From Clostridium sp. 1001275B_160808_H3 (GTDB lineage: Bacteria > Bacillota > Clostridia > Clostridiales > Clostridiaceae): a stretch of DNA of 64,000 nt. Position numbers and translations under genes: made by a program. Positions 53,226 through 61,333 of the stretch are shown piece after piece. Below the pieces are notes generated by a model. It worked only from the letters and a program-made list of their open reading frames with translations. It searched no databases and had not been told where the DNA came from. The stretch's first letter is position 1, and each line of letters begins with the position of its first letter. The stretch is from the NCBI RefSeq assembly GCF_015550425.1, contig NZ_JADNAT010000011.1, positions 1 to 64,000 on the forward strand, written 5' to 3'.

Positions 53226-53375
53226 ATGGGGGTTAAGAGAGAAGTTGAATTACAAACAATAACTACTAGATTTTTAAATCTTAAAAATCTAGGATTAGAT
53301 GAAGAAACAATTATAAAGTTACTTGAAATAAATGAAGAAGATTTAGAAGCAGTAAAATTAAATTTAGAAAAATAA
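53226..53375 (+). CDS. 49-aa helical small protein
   Basis: ATG 53226 follows AAGAGGTGATT. The sequence begins MGVKREVELQTITTRFLNLK and ends LLEINEEDLEAVKLNLEK; it is helical and slightly acidic, with LGLDEETIIKLLEINEEDL resembling a UBA- or HTH-like small domain. The strong ribosome site and own terminator support a real gene. Role unknown. Confidence 0.65.
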   Translation: MGVKREVELQTITTRFLNLKNLGLDEETIIKLLEINEEDLEAVKLNLEK

Positions 53376-53406
53376 TTAAGATAAGGCTTTTAGTCTTATC
53401 TTAATA
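53376..53406 (+). terminator. Terminator after the 49-aa gene
   Basis: TTAAGATAAG (53376-53385) and CTTATCTTAA (53395-53404) pair perfectly over a 9-base loop. The T-tract is weak. Confidence 0.6.
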
Positions 53407-53420
53407 TAAATAGGTGTTAA

Positions 53421-54155
53421 ATGAAATTAAATAAAAAAGTCAAATGTTTAGCAAGTATTATTTTAAGTATTACTATATTAATATTTTTAGGGTTTATAAT
53501 TTGGACAAGCAATACATATAAACCATTAAATGAATTATTTAATACCATAAGTGTAGACGAGTACTCTAAAGAAGAGAGCTTTTATGTATTTTATCCAAAA
53601 CAAAATAATAAAAATGTAGGAATAGTTATATATCCTGGTGCTTTAGTAGAACCTTTAAGTTATTCTTATTATGCTAATGAGTTATCAAAGGCAGGATATT
53701 TAGTGTCAATTGCAGATGTCAATTATAATTTATCAATTTTAGACAATAATAAAGCAAGTGAATTTATAAAAAGAAATGCAGATATAGATGATTGGTATGT
53801 TGGTGGACACTCTATGGGGGGAGTAAGTGCCGCTATGTTTGCAGAAAATAATCAAGGTATAGTTAAGGGAGTAATATTGTTAGGATCATATCCATCAAGT
53901 AGTAGTGATTTATCAGATAATGATATAGAAGTTCTTAGTATATATGCTGAAAATGATGGATTAACTACTATAGATGATATAGAAGATAGTAAAGAAAACT
54001 TGCCAGCAGAAGCAGTTTTTAAAGAAATCAATGGTGGAAATCATGCACAGTTTGGGGTATATGGAAATCAAAAGGGGGATAATGAGTCTATAATATCTTG
54101 GGAAGAGCAACAAAAGGAAATGATAAATACAACATTAGAGTTTTTAGAAAAATAG
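53421..54155 (+). CDS. Alpha/beta hydrolase, membrane-anchored
   Basis: A 244-residue protein with one N-terminal helix (about residues 9-29), probably an uncleaved anchor, and an alpha/beta hydrolase domain. The nucleophile is Ser in GGHSMGGVSAAM, and the catalytic His is in GGNHAQFG; an acid (Asp) is in YAENDGLT. The sequence resembles dienelactone-hydrolase-like clostridial enzymes. Substrate unknown. Start ATG 53421 follows TAGGTG. Confidence 0.85.
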   Translation: MKLNKKVKCLASIILSITILIFLGFIIWTSNTYKPLNELFNTISVDEYSKEESFYVFYPKQNNKNVGIVIYPGALVEPLSYSYYANELSKAGYLVSIADVNYNLSILDNNKASEFIKRNADIDDWYVGGHSMGGVSAAMFAENNQGIVKGVILLGSYPSSSSDLSDNDIEVLSIYAENDGLTTIDDIEDSKENLPAEAVFKEINGGNHAQFGVYGNQKGDNESIISWEEQQKEMINTTLEFLEK

Positions 54156-54190
54156 ATATTGTAAACTAATTAGTTTACAATATCTATTTT
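54153..54190. terminator. Palindromic terminator
   Basis: TAGATATTGTAAACTAA (from 54153) is mirrored by TTAGTTTACAATATCTA (to 54186), overlapping the hydrolase stop and followed by TTTT. It lies between converging genes and can act on both strands. Confidence 0.85.
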
Positions 54191-55038
54191 CATATTTCAG
54201 ACATAACAGCAACAGCTAGTAGTCTAGGACCAGAGTGAATTCCAACAGCTGGAGTTATGGTACCTTTATATATAAATGTAGTATTTTCATGAGAAGATAA
54301 GATTTCTTTAAGTTTATCGGCTTCATTATGCATAGTACCAGTCATTATTATAACTTTACCTTTACCTTTATTTAAAATATTTGTAGCTAAATCTTGAAGC
54401 TTTTTAAATGCTTGTTTAGACCCTCGAACTTTTGCATAATTTGTGTACGCGCCATCATCGTTCATAGTTATTATAGGTTTTAAATTTAGCATTTCTCCTA
54501 TTCCACCAGTAACTTTACCGATTCTACCTCCTTTTATTAGATATTCTAGAGTATCTACAGTAAAGTACATCCATAAATTTTCTCTAAGTTTAGGTATTGA
54601 ATTGCATATATCTTCAAAATTCATTTTTTTATTAATCATCTTACCAACTTCAATAACTAATAATCCAACTGCCATAGAGAGTATTTTAGTATCAAATATA
54701 AATGTACTTATTTTATCTTCAAATTGCTCACTAGCTAACCTAAAACTGTTTATTGTACCTGATAAACCAGATGATATAGGTAAAACTATTGCATGAGTAT
54801 ATCCTTTTTTTAATAATTCAGCATATAAAGATATTACATCATCTACAGCAGGCATAGAAGTCGTAGGAAGTTCTTGTGGTAATTTAGAATAAACTTCTTC
54901 AGGAGTAATGCTTATTCCATCAATAAATTCTTTATCTTTATATAAAATTTTTAAAGAAACAACTTTAACATCATATTCATCAATAAATTCTTTAGGTAAA
55001 CCACATGTACTATCAGTTATCAATGCAATCTTATTCAT
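54190..55038 (-). CDS. DegV-family fatty-acid-binding protein
   Basis: A 282-residue protein of the DegV/FakB fold, which binds a fatty acid for phosphorylation by FakA. The opening IALITDSTCGLPKEFIDEY, LPTTSMPAVDD and VLPISSGLSGT are family markers, and the C-terminal part has HSGPRLLAVAV. No fakA kinase is adjacent. ATG 55038 follows GAAGGGAA. It is divergent from ccdA. Confidence 0.92.
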   Translation of the reverse strand: MNKIALITDSTCGLPKEFIDEYDVKVVSLKILYKDKEFIDGISITPEEVYSKLPQELPTTSMPAVDDVISLYAELLKKGYTHAIVLPISSGLSGTINSFRLASEQFEDKISTFIFDTKILSMAVGLLVIEVGKMINKKMNFEDICNSIPKLRENLWMYFTVDTLEYLIKGGRIGKVTGGIGEMLNLKPIITMNDDGAYTNYAKVRGSKQAFKKLQDLATNILNKGKGKVIIMTGTMHNEADKLKEILSSHENTTFIYKGTITPAVGIHSGPRLLAVAVMSEI

Positions 55039-55129
55039 AAAAACATTCCCTTCATTTATTGTTATATCAATAATATATCATAAAATTAAATATGGTCAAC
55101 ATGTAGTTTTAAAAACTAGATAATAAAAT

Positions 55130-55158
55130 GTTACTTTCTATGGTGTCATAAAAGTAAC
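55130..55158. promoter_or_regulatory. Hairpin or operator upstream of ccdA
   Basis: GTTACTTT (55130-55137) and AAAGTAAC (55151-55158) form a dyad, extended by TATG/CATA, around a 4-base loop with one bulge. It lies between divergent degV and ccdA, about 25 bases before a TGATATACT extended -10 box. No T-tract follows, so an operator is more likely than a terminator. Confidence 0.45.
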
Positions 55159-55181
55159 TTATTCAATTATTCCAGATATTA

Positions 55182-55190
55182 TGATATACT
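55182..55190 (+). promoter_or_regulatory. Extended -10 promoter element of ccdA
   Basis: TGATATACT fits the TGnTATAAT extended -10 form; the -35 region (TTCAAT at 55162-55167, 17 bases away) is weak, as expected for this class. The transcript would begin about 20 bases before the ccdA start. Confidence 0.45.
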
Positions 55191-55216
55191 ATCAAAAAAA
55201 GGAGAGGAGTGATGTT

Positions 55217-55897
55217 GTGAATTATCTTATTCTATTTTTGGAGGGAATAATTACGTTTGTTTCACCATGTATATTACCTATGCTTCCTATATATGTCTCA
55301 TATTTTATGGGAGGTAGTGATGATAGAAAGGGTAATAAGGCTTTGATAAACTCTATTGGATTTGTAATTGGATTTTCAATTGTTTTTACAATTCTAGGTG
55401 GAGCTGCTGGAACCTTTGGAGTATTTATACAAAGGTATATGAAAACTTTTAATGTTGTAGCAGGAGCATTATTAATTCTATTTGGATTAAATTACATTGG
55501 AGTTTTAAAAATATCAATTTTAGATAGAAGTTTTAAATTAAAAAATAAAAGTGATTTAAATAATCTTAATTTAATTTCTTCAATATTATTTGGAGTTATT
55601 TTTGCAATAGGTTGGACACCGTGCGTTGGAACTTTTCTAGGATCTGCTTTAATGCTAGCAGCAAATAGTAAAGATTCAATGCAAGGGATATTCATGTTAC
55701 TTACTTATAGTTTAGGCCTTGGAATTCCATTTATAATATCAGCATTATTAATTGATACATTAAAGGGTGCTTTTACGTTCATTAAGAAAAATTACAAGGT
55801 TATTAATACTATTTCAGGGATATTGTTAATTATAATAGGTTTTTTAATGATGACAGGATACTTAAATTTATTATTATCAATACTTACATTTAATTAG
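55217..55897 (+). CDS. ccdA: Thiol-disulfide interchange protein CcdA
   Basis: Six-helix membrane protein (226 aa) that passes reducing power from thioredoxin to the outside. The first helix carries FVSPCILPMLPIYVSY with one of the redox cysteines; the second is in GWTPCVGTFLGSALML. Start GTG 55217 follows AAGGAGAGGAG; longer in-frame starts place the ribosome site inside the gene. It is followed 13 bases later by its thioredoxin-like partner. Confidence 0.92.
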   Translation: MNYLILFLEGIITFVSPCILPMLPIYVSYFMGGSDDRKGNKALINSIGFVIGFSIVFTILGGAAGTFGVFIQRYMKTFNVVAGALLILFGLNYIGVLKISILDRSFKLKNKSDLNNLNLISSILFGVIFAIGWTPCVGTFLGSALMLAANSKDSMQGIFMLLTYSLGLGIPFIISALLIDTLKGAFTFIKKNYKVINTISGILLIIIGFLMMTGYLNLLLSILTFN

Positions 55898-55910
55898 GGA
55901 GGTAAAAAGC

Positions 55911-56468
55911 TTGAATGATAAGAAAAAATTAATAACAATAATTATATCTTTAATTTTATTAATTGTAATAGTAAAGTTTGGATATGGATATTTAGCTGGT
56001 GAATATATGCCTATAGATACAACAAATGAAAATAGCTCAACAGATTATAAGGCAGCTAAAGATTTTGAAGTTTATGATGAAGCTGGAAATTCAATAAAGT
56101 TATCTGATTTTAAAGGGAAAAAACCAGTTATAGTAAACATATGGGCAAGTTGGTGTGGCCCATGTAAAGCAGAAATGCCATATTTTGAAGAAGCAATGAA
56201 AAAGTATGGTGATGATGTTGAAATACTTATGGTAAATCTTACAGATGGGAAAAGAGAAACTAAAGAAAAGGCATTAAATTATTTAAAAGAAAACAATTTA
56301 GATATGAAAATAGTTTTTGATACAAAATTTAGTGCGGCAAATGCTTATGCTGTTCAAGCAATACCAAGAACTATATTTATAGATAGAAATGGGAATATAG
56401 TTAAAGATAATAAGGGATTAATTGATCAAAAAATATTAAATAACTATATTAAGAAGCTTATAGAGTAA
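55911..56468 (+). CDS. TlpA/ResA-type membrane thioredoxin
   Basis: Extracytoplasmic thiol reductase (185 aa). An N-terminal helix (about residues 6-25) anchors it; the thioredoxin domain has the WCGPCK active site in NIWASWCGPCKAEMPYFEEA. A cis-proline is in AIPRTIFID. It is probably reduced by CcdA, encoded just upstream. The start is TTG 55911 after GGGAGGT. Confidence 0.92.
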   Translation: MNDKKKLITIIISLILLIVIVKFGYGYLAGEYMPIDTTNENSSTDYKAAKDFEVYDEAGNSIKLSDFKGKKPVIVNIWASWCGPCKAEMPYFEEAMKKYGDDVEILMVNLTDGKRETKEKALNYLKENNLDMKIVFDTKFSAANAYAVQAIPRTIFIDRNGNIVKDNKGLIDQKILNNYIKKLIE

Positions 56469-56476
56469 ACTTTTAT

Positions 56477-56524
56477 AAAATATAAGGTCAGGCAAAAGAT
56501 TATGTGTCTGATCTTATATTTTTA
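56477..56524 (+). terminator. Terminator of the ccdA operon
   Basis: AAAATATAAGGTCAG (56477-56491) and CTGATCTTATATTTTT (56508-56523) pair with one G-T, followed by T residues. Confidence 0.8.
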
Positions 56525-56568
56525 TAGTAATATAAAATATAATGACTTTTATTTAGGGGGATATTTGG

Positions 56569-57723
56569 GTGGATAGCAGGAGGTTACTTTCTTTAATAAA
56601 AAAGGAAGAAGGAGTAAAGCTAGATTTTAAATTAAAGCTATCATTACAATCAGAAGGAAATAAAAAAGAGCTTGCAAAGGATGTTTGTGCTATTGCTAAT
56701 TCTAGAGGGGGAAGAGGATATATAATAATAGGTGTAGAAGATAAAAGTAAAGAAATTATAGGTATAAATGAATCAGAAATTGTAAAAGAAGAGCAAGTAC
56801 AGCAAATAGTATCATCAAGATGTGAGCCACCTATCCCAATATCAGTTGATACATGTAATATTCAGGGAAAAAAAGTATGTGTAATAACTATATATTCAGG
56901 AGAGCAAAAGCCATATCAAGTAAGAGAAAATGGAGCTTTCTATATAAGAAGGGGTTCAACTACAGATACAATGAGAAAGCAAGAGTTAATAGAAGCTTTT
57001 GAAGAGAATTTAGATTTCTTTATGGAAACATCTATAGTTATGAGAAGTGATATTTCATTTTTGGATGAAGATTTACTTAAACAGTATTTTAAAAATAAAG
57101 GAATAGAGCTAAATGAAGAAAATAAGGAGTTTCTTTTAGAAAGCTCTAGAATAGCATATAAGGAAAAAGAAAGTGAAAATATGAGTTGTACTCTAGGAGG
57201 ATTATTAATATTTTCAAATTATAATAGCTTATGGATACCCCAAAATATGATAAAAATTATAAATAGAATAAATAAAAATAAAGATGAAGTTATAATAATT
57301 CAAGGTAATATATTAGAAATGGTTGATAAGGCAGAAAAGATAATTTATGATTTAATGCCAAAGGAGTACCCATCATCTGCAATAATAGAAGGAATAAAAA
57401 ATGCAGTACTATATAGAAAATATTCATCAGTAAATAGAGTTATTGAAATAAATATTGGATATAAATCTATATCTATAAATAGTCCAGGGGCTTTAATAGA
57501 AAAAAACAACTTAGATAAAGGAATAAGTCACAGCAAAAGAAATATGTGGCTTTATGAAAAATTAATAACTTTAGATAATAATAAAAGATTTTTAAATAAC
57601 GGAAGAGGATTCTTAAGAATGAAAAAAGCCTTCTATGGCGTTGGTAAGGTTAAATTAATAAATTCAATTAAAGATGATTATTTTAAAGTAATATTTCCTG
57701 GTATAAGTATATATAATAAATAA
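56569..57723 (+). CDS. AlbA_2/Schlafen-domain protein
   Basis: A 384-residue protein with the AlbA_2 domain: KLDFKLKLSLQSEGNKKELAKDVCAIANSRGGRGYIIIGVED, whose core is IANSRGGRGYIIIGVED. RENGAFYIRRGSTT completes the domain. The C-terminal part does not show the usual HATPase motif. AlbA_2 proteins are often DNA-associated regulators or RNases; a specific role is not shown. Start GTG 56569 follows TTAGGGGGAT. It is monocistronic. Confidence 0.82.
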   Translation: MDSRRLLSLIKKEEGVKLDFKLKLSLQSEGNKKELAKDVCAIANSRGGRGYIIIGVEDKSKEIIGINESEIVKEEQVQQIVSSRCEPPIPISVDTCNIQGKKVCVITIYSGEQKPYQVRENGAFYIRRGSTTDTMRKQELIEAFEENLDFFMETSIVMRSDISFLDEDLLKQYFKNKGIELNEENKEFLLESSRIAYKEKESENMSCTLGGLLIFSNYNSLWIPQNMIKIINRINKNKDEVIIIQGNILEMVDKAEKIIYDLMPKEYPSSAIIEGIKNAVLYRKYSSVNRVIEINIGYKSISINSPGALIEKNNLDKGISHSKRNMWLYEKLITLDNNKRFLNNGRGFLRMKKAFYGVGKVKLINSIKDDYFKVIFPGISIYNK

Positions 57724-57753
57724 GTTTGTGACTTTATCACAAACTTATTTATT
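57715..57753 (+). terminator. 17-pair perfect terminator
   Basis: AATAAATAAGTTTGTGA (57715-57731) and TCACAAACTTATTTATT (57737-57753) pair fully over a 5-base loop, overlapping the stop of the AlbA_2 gene. Confidence 0.85.
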
Positions 57754-57786
57754 ATTTTATTTTATAATTTGTATGAGGTGATTTAA

Positions 57787-58218
57787 TTGAAAAAAGCTAT
57801 ATCGATAATATCATTAATATTTATTTTTAATTTCACATTCTTTACAGGCTGTACAAATAAAAAAGATATCAGAGAAGAAAATGAAGCTTCTGAAAGTGTA
57901 ACTGAAGATATTAAAGTAACCCAAATAGATGCAGAAGAAGCAAAAAACGAAATGGGAAAAAATGAAGTTATTATTTTAGATGTGCGATCTGAAGAAGAAT
58001 ATAATAGTGGACATATAGAAAATAGCATTTTAATACCTATAGATAAATTAGAAGAAGAAGCAGAAAATATATTAAATGATAAGAATAAAAAGATTCTTGT
58101 GTATTGCAGAAGTGGAAATAGAAGTAAAAAAGCATCGAATATATTATTAGAAAAGGGATACACTAACGTATATGATTTTGGTGGCATAAAAGATTGGCCA
58201 TACGAGATTGTTAAATAA
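57787..58218 (+). CDS. Rhodanese-domain lipoprotein
   Basis: A 143-residue secreted lipoprotein with signal ISLIFIFNFTFFTGC (lipobox). The rhodanese domain has IILDVRSEEEYNSGHIENSI and the active loop CRSGNRS, followed by GYTNVYDFGGIKDW. The active-site cysteine supports sulfurtransferase or thiosulfate activity outside the membrane. TTG start at 57787 follows GAGGTGATT. Confidence 0.9.
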   Translation: MKKAISIISLIFIFNFTFFTGCTNKKDIREENEASESVTEDIKVTQIDAEEAKNEMGKNEVIILDVRSEEEYNSGHIENSILIPIDKLEEEAENILNDKNKKILVYCRSGNRSKKASNILLEKGYTNVYDFGGIKDWPYEIVK

Positions 58219-58308
58219 AACAATATAGTCCTTGAAATTATAAACTATTATGATATAATAATTATTATTAGATAATAAATTTATATTTATTAGTAAGGGG
58301 AGTTTAAG

Positions 58309-58887
58309 ATGAATAATAGAGTGGAATTAATATATGAAAATAATGAGTATAGCGTTGCTGTTAATGGATCAGTAGTAAATAGGGATAAAGATTTAGAAAA
58401 TGCTTTTTCACAATTTAAAAGTGTTATAAATAATAATAAAACTGCTGAAGCAAGAGCATGGAATGATATAGTAGAAAAATTTCAAGCATTAAATAATAAA
58501 GATTTAGAAATAAATTATGAATTTAGAACAATGAGTTATGGTAATATGAAGTATTTCTATAACATGGGTAAAGTATTTTACATGGCAAATGGTTCTATGA
58601 TACCACTTATTGGAGGATATGAATTATTTAAGTTTGTTTTAACTGTAGTATGTAATGGAAATATAGAAAAGGCTAATAATTTTGTGGAATTCTGCAAGGA
58701 CGTAATGTTAGCAAAAGTAAATTATAGAGTTACAGAAGCAAGTATAATAGTTTCTAGTGCAAGCTTTAATTATGGTTCAGCAGAATATAATTTTAATAGT
58801 GGAAAAATAAATAAAGGAGCTTCAATAATAAGTGGAAGTTTTGAAGAATTTAAAAATTATGTTTTAGATATAATAAAACCAATGTAA
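58309..58887 (+). CDS. Hypothetical soluble protein, 192 aa
   Basis: Not recognised. No signal peptide or membrane helix. The sequence is Asn-rich with a beta N-terminus (RVELIYENNEYSVAVNGSVV) and helices in the middle (FQALNNKDLEINYEFRTM). FNYGSAEYNFNSGKINKG near the end is beta-like. It has its own ribosome site (AAGGGGAG) and terminator. Confidence 0.65.
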   Translation: MNNRVELIYENNEYSVAVNGSVVNRDKDLENAFSQFKSVINNNKTAEARAWNDIVEKFQALNNKDLEINYEFRTMSYGNMKYFYNMGKVFYMANGSMIPLIGGYELFKFVLTVVCNGNIEKANNFVEFCKDVMLAKVNYRVTEASIIVSSASFNYGSAEYNFNSGKINKGASIISGSFEEFKNYVLDIIKPM

Positions 58888-58913
58888 AGGGTGAGAGTTA
58901 TCTCATCCTTTTT
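58886..58913 (+). terminator. Terminator before the two-component genes
   Basis: AAAGGGTGAGA (58886-58896) pairs with TCTCATCCTTT (58901-58911), two G-T pairs, followed by TTTATT. Confidence 0.75.
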
Positions 58914-58915
58914 AT

Positions 58916-58944
58916 TTGTTACATTATATATATTAATGTATAAT
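58916..58944 (+). promoter_or_regulatory. Sigma-A-type promoter of the sensor kinase gene
   Basis: TTGTTA (58916-58921), 17-base spacer, TATAAT (58939-58944). The -10 is a perfect consensus and the -35 matches four of six. The leader to the ATG at 58988 is about 38 bases. Confidence 0.75.
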
Positions 58945-58987
58945 TATTGTGTGAAAAAAATAATGATTATAGTATAGGAGTATAAAA

Positions 58988-60526
58988 ATGACTTTAGAAA
59001 AGAAAATTACAAGACTTACAATTAGTATTTTTATTGCAGTAATATTAATTATAAGTATTTTTTCTTTAGTAGTTATAAATAATAAAGTAACTGAAGCAAT
59101 AGGAAAGAGTCTTATTGATACTGCTTTTGTGGTGGCAGCCAATCCTATGATTCAAAAAGAATTAGCTGATAATGGAGATCCAACACATTTAAAAGTCCAA
59201 AACTTTGCTGAAAGAGTAAGACTTAAAACAGGATTATTATTTATAACAGTTATGAATAATGAAGGAATTAGATATTCGCATCCAATTCCCGATAATATTG
59301 GAAGAAGATTTTTAGGTGGAGATGAAAAGTTAGTTTTAAGAGAAGGAGAAACCTATGTATCTGAAGGAGAGGGGCATTTAGGCAGATCTATAAGAGGCTT
59401 TGTACCAGTACATAAAGATGGTGTACAAGTTGGGGCTGTAGCTGTAGGAATGCTAAAAAGAGATTTACGAGGGGAGGTGAAGGAATATATAAAAGGATTA
59501 ATACCTGTATTTATAGGAGTTTTTGTTGTTATAATTTTTTTAGCAAAGAAGTTAGCTATTAACATAAAAGAAGATATTTATGGATTAGAGCCAGAAGAAA
59601 TAGCTATTCAATTAAGAGAAAAAGAATCTATTATCAATAATATAGAAGAAGGATTAATAGCAATAAATAATTCTGGATGTATTACAGTAATAAATAATAA
59701 AGCTTCAGAAATACTTAATATAAATTCAAATGATGAAATAGATAGTAAAATAATAAATTTATTATTTGAAGTTATGTATAGAAGAAGTAGAATATTCAAT
59801 AAGGAAATACGATTAGAAAATAATATAATAATAATGGGAAATTTCTACAGCATTATTGGTGAGTATGGCAAGGTTGTAGGAGCAATTGCGAGCTTTCAAG
59901 ATTTTACAAAGGTTCATAATATGGCAGAAGAGTTAACAGGAGTAAAGGAGCTAACTTGGAATTTAAGAGCTCAAAATCATGAATTTATGAATAAATTACA
60001 TACAATAGCAGGACTAATACAATTAGATGAAACTGATAAGGCTTTGGAGTACATTTTCCATACAACAGAAACTAGAGGAATAATAACAGATAATTTAAGT
60101 AAAATAAAAGAGCCATCAATACAAGGATTGTTATTTTCTAAATATAATAAGGCGGATGAAATGAAAATAAAATTTGAAGTTGATGAAAAATCATACTTAA
60201 AGTTTATTCCTAATAATATAAAAGTACAAGAGATATTGACTATTATAGGAAATCTCTTAGAAAACTCAATTGAAGAACTTAAATCAAGAGAAAATGGATA
60301 TATATATATTGGAATCTTTCAAGAAGAAAAAATAAAAATAATAGTTAAAAATAATGGAAATAAAATCGCTGATGATACAAAAGAAGAAATATTTAAAAGG
60401 GGATTTAGTACAAAAGGAAATTTTAGAGGCCTTGGCCTATATAATATAAAGAATATTATAGAATCATTAAATGGCAGTTTAAAATTAACTTCAGATAAGA
60501 TTACAACATGGGAGGTAGAAATATAG
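58988..60526 (+). CDS. DcuS/CitA-family sensor histidine kinase
   Basis: Membrane sensor (512 aa) of the organic-acid family. Two helices (about residues 9-32 and 172-190) bracket an extracytoplasmic Cache domain whose opening NPMIQKELADNGD and GRSIRGFVPV resemble CitA/DcuS. A cytoplasmic PAS domain (about 200-310) and a SpoOB-type dimerisation helix with QNHEFMNKLHTIAG (His331) follow, then an ATPase domain with NLLENSIEE and RGLGLYNIK. Paired with the response regulator, whose start follows the kinase stop by 3 bases. Confidence 0.93.
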   Translation: MTLEKKITRLTISIFIAVILIISIFSLVVINNKVTEAIGKSLIDTAFVVAANPMIQKELADNGDPTHLKVQNFAERVRLKTGLLFITVMNNEGIRYSHPIPDNIGRRFLGGDEKLVLREGETYVSEGEGHLGRSIRGFVPVHKDGVQVGAVAVGMLKRDLRGEVKEYIKGLIPVFIGVFVVIIFLAKKLAINIKEDIYGLEPEEIAIQLREKESIINNIEEGLIAINNSGCITVINNKASEILNINSNDEIDSKIINLLFEVMYRRSRIFNKEIRLENNIIIMGNFYSIIGEYGKVVGAIASFQDFTKVHNMAEELTGVKELTWNLRAQNHEFMNKLHTIAGLIQLDETDKALEYIFHTTETRGIITDNLSKIKEPSIQGLLFSKYNKADEMKIKFEVDEKSYLKFIPNNIKVQEILTIIGNLLENSIEELKSRENGYIYIGIFQEEKIKIIVKNNGNKIADDTKEEIFKRGFSTKGNFRGLGLYNIKNIIESLNGSLKLTSDKITTWEVEI

Positions 60527-60528
60527 CA

Positions 60529-61227
60529 ATGAATAAAATTAAAGTTTTTATTGTTGAAGATGACCCAATGGTAAAGGAAATAAATACAAGGTTTCTAGAA
60601 AAGCTTGAAGGTTTTATAGTTGTAGGAGATGCAAGTAGCATAGAAGAAGCAAAAATTAAAATTACTAAAGAAAAGGCTGATTTAGTTTTATTAGATATTT
60701 TTTTGCCAGATGGAAAAGGTATAGATTTATTAAAATGGATAAGAAGCAAAGAAATAAATATAGATACTATTTTAATTACCGCTGATAAATGTAAATCTTC
60801 AGTAGATGAGGCATTTAAGTATGGTGCGATTGATTATTTAATAAAACCATTTAAATTTGAGAGATTTAAGGAAGCTTTATCTAATTATAGGAATAGATTT
60901 GTTGAATTAAATAATATAGATAATATAAATCAAGATTATATAGACCAATATATATTAAATATTAATGCTAATTTTCTAGATGAAGAAATACAAGAAAAAG
61001 AATTGTGCAAAGGTTTGAGTTTAAAAACATACAATAAAATAATCAATTATATGATCCAAAAGAATGGACAAGATTTGACTGCAGAAGAAATTGCAAAAGG
61101 AAGTGGACTAGCTAGAGTAACGGCAAGAAGATATTTAGAAAAGATGGTTGAAGAAGGTAAAGTTGAAATAAATCAGGAGTATGGAAAAATAGGTAGACCA
61201 ACAAATTATTATATACTTAAAAAATAA
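60529..61227 (+). CDS. DcuR/CitB-family response regulator
   Basis: A 232-residue regulator. The receiver domain has FIVEDDPMV and the phosphoacceptor Asp56 in LVLLDIFLPDGKGIDL. The C-terminal helix-turn-helix ends in SGLARVTARRYLEKMVEEGK and GRPTNYYIL, as in CitB/DcuR. ATG 60529 follows GGGAGGT; the earlier in-frame ATG 60508 lies inside the kinase gene. It probably binds the repeats just downstream of its own stop codon and activates the reductase genes. Confidence 0.93.
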   Translation: MNKIKVFIVEDDPMVKEINTRFLEKLEGFIVVGDASSIEEAKIKITKEKADLVLLDIFLPDGKGIDLLKWIRSKEINIDTILITADKCKSSVDEAFKYGAIDYLIKPFKFERFKEALSNYRNRFVELNNIDNINQDYIDQYILNINANFLDEEIQEKELCKGLSLKTYNKIINYMIQKNGQDLTAEEIAKGSGLARVTARRYLEKMVEEGKVEINQEYGKIGRPTNYYILKK

Positions 61228-61261
61228 GACCAAAAAGACCAAAATAAACAATATGACCACA
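61226..61261 (+). promoter_or_regulatory. Repeats in 9-bp register, likely response-regulator site
   Basis: Four 9-bp blocks start at 61226: AAGACCAAA, AAGACCAAA, ATAAACAAT, ATGACCACA. Blocks 1, 2 and 4 share GACCAmA, with starts 9 and 18 bases apart. They end 4 bases before the -35 box of the reductase gene. The placement fits a class I activator site. Confidence 0.55.
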
Positions 61262-61264
61262 ATA

Positions 61265-61293
61265 TTGATTGTTTATTAATTAACAAATATACT
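61265..61293 (+). promoter_or_regulatory. Promoter of the secreted reductase genes
   Basis: TTGATT (61265-61270), 17-base spacer, TATACT (61288-61293). The -10 matches five of six and the -35 four of six. The leader to ATG 61334 is about 35 bases and contains GGGGAGA as the ribosome site. Confidence 0.7.
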
Positions 61294-61333
61294 AATGATG
61301 AAAATAACTCAAAGATTAAGGGGAGAATGTTAA

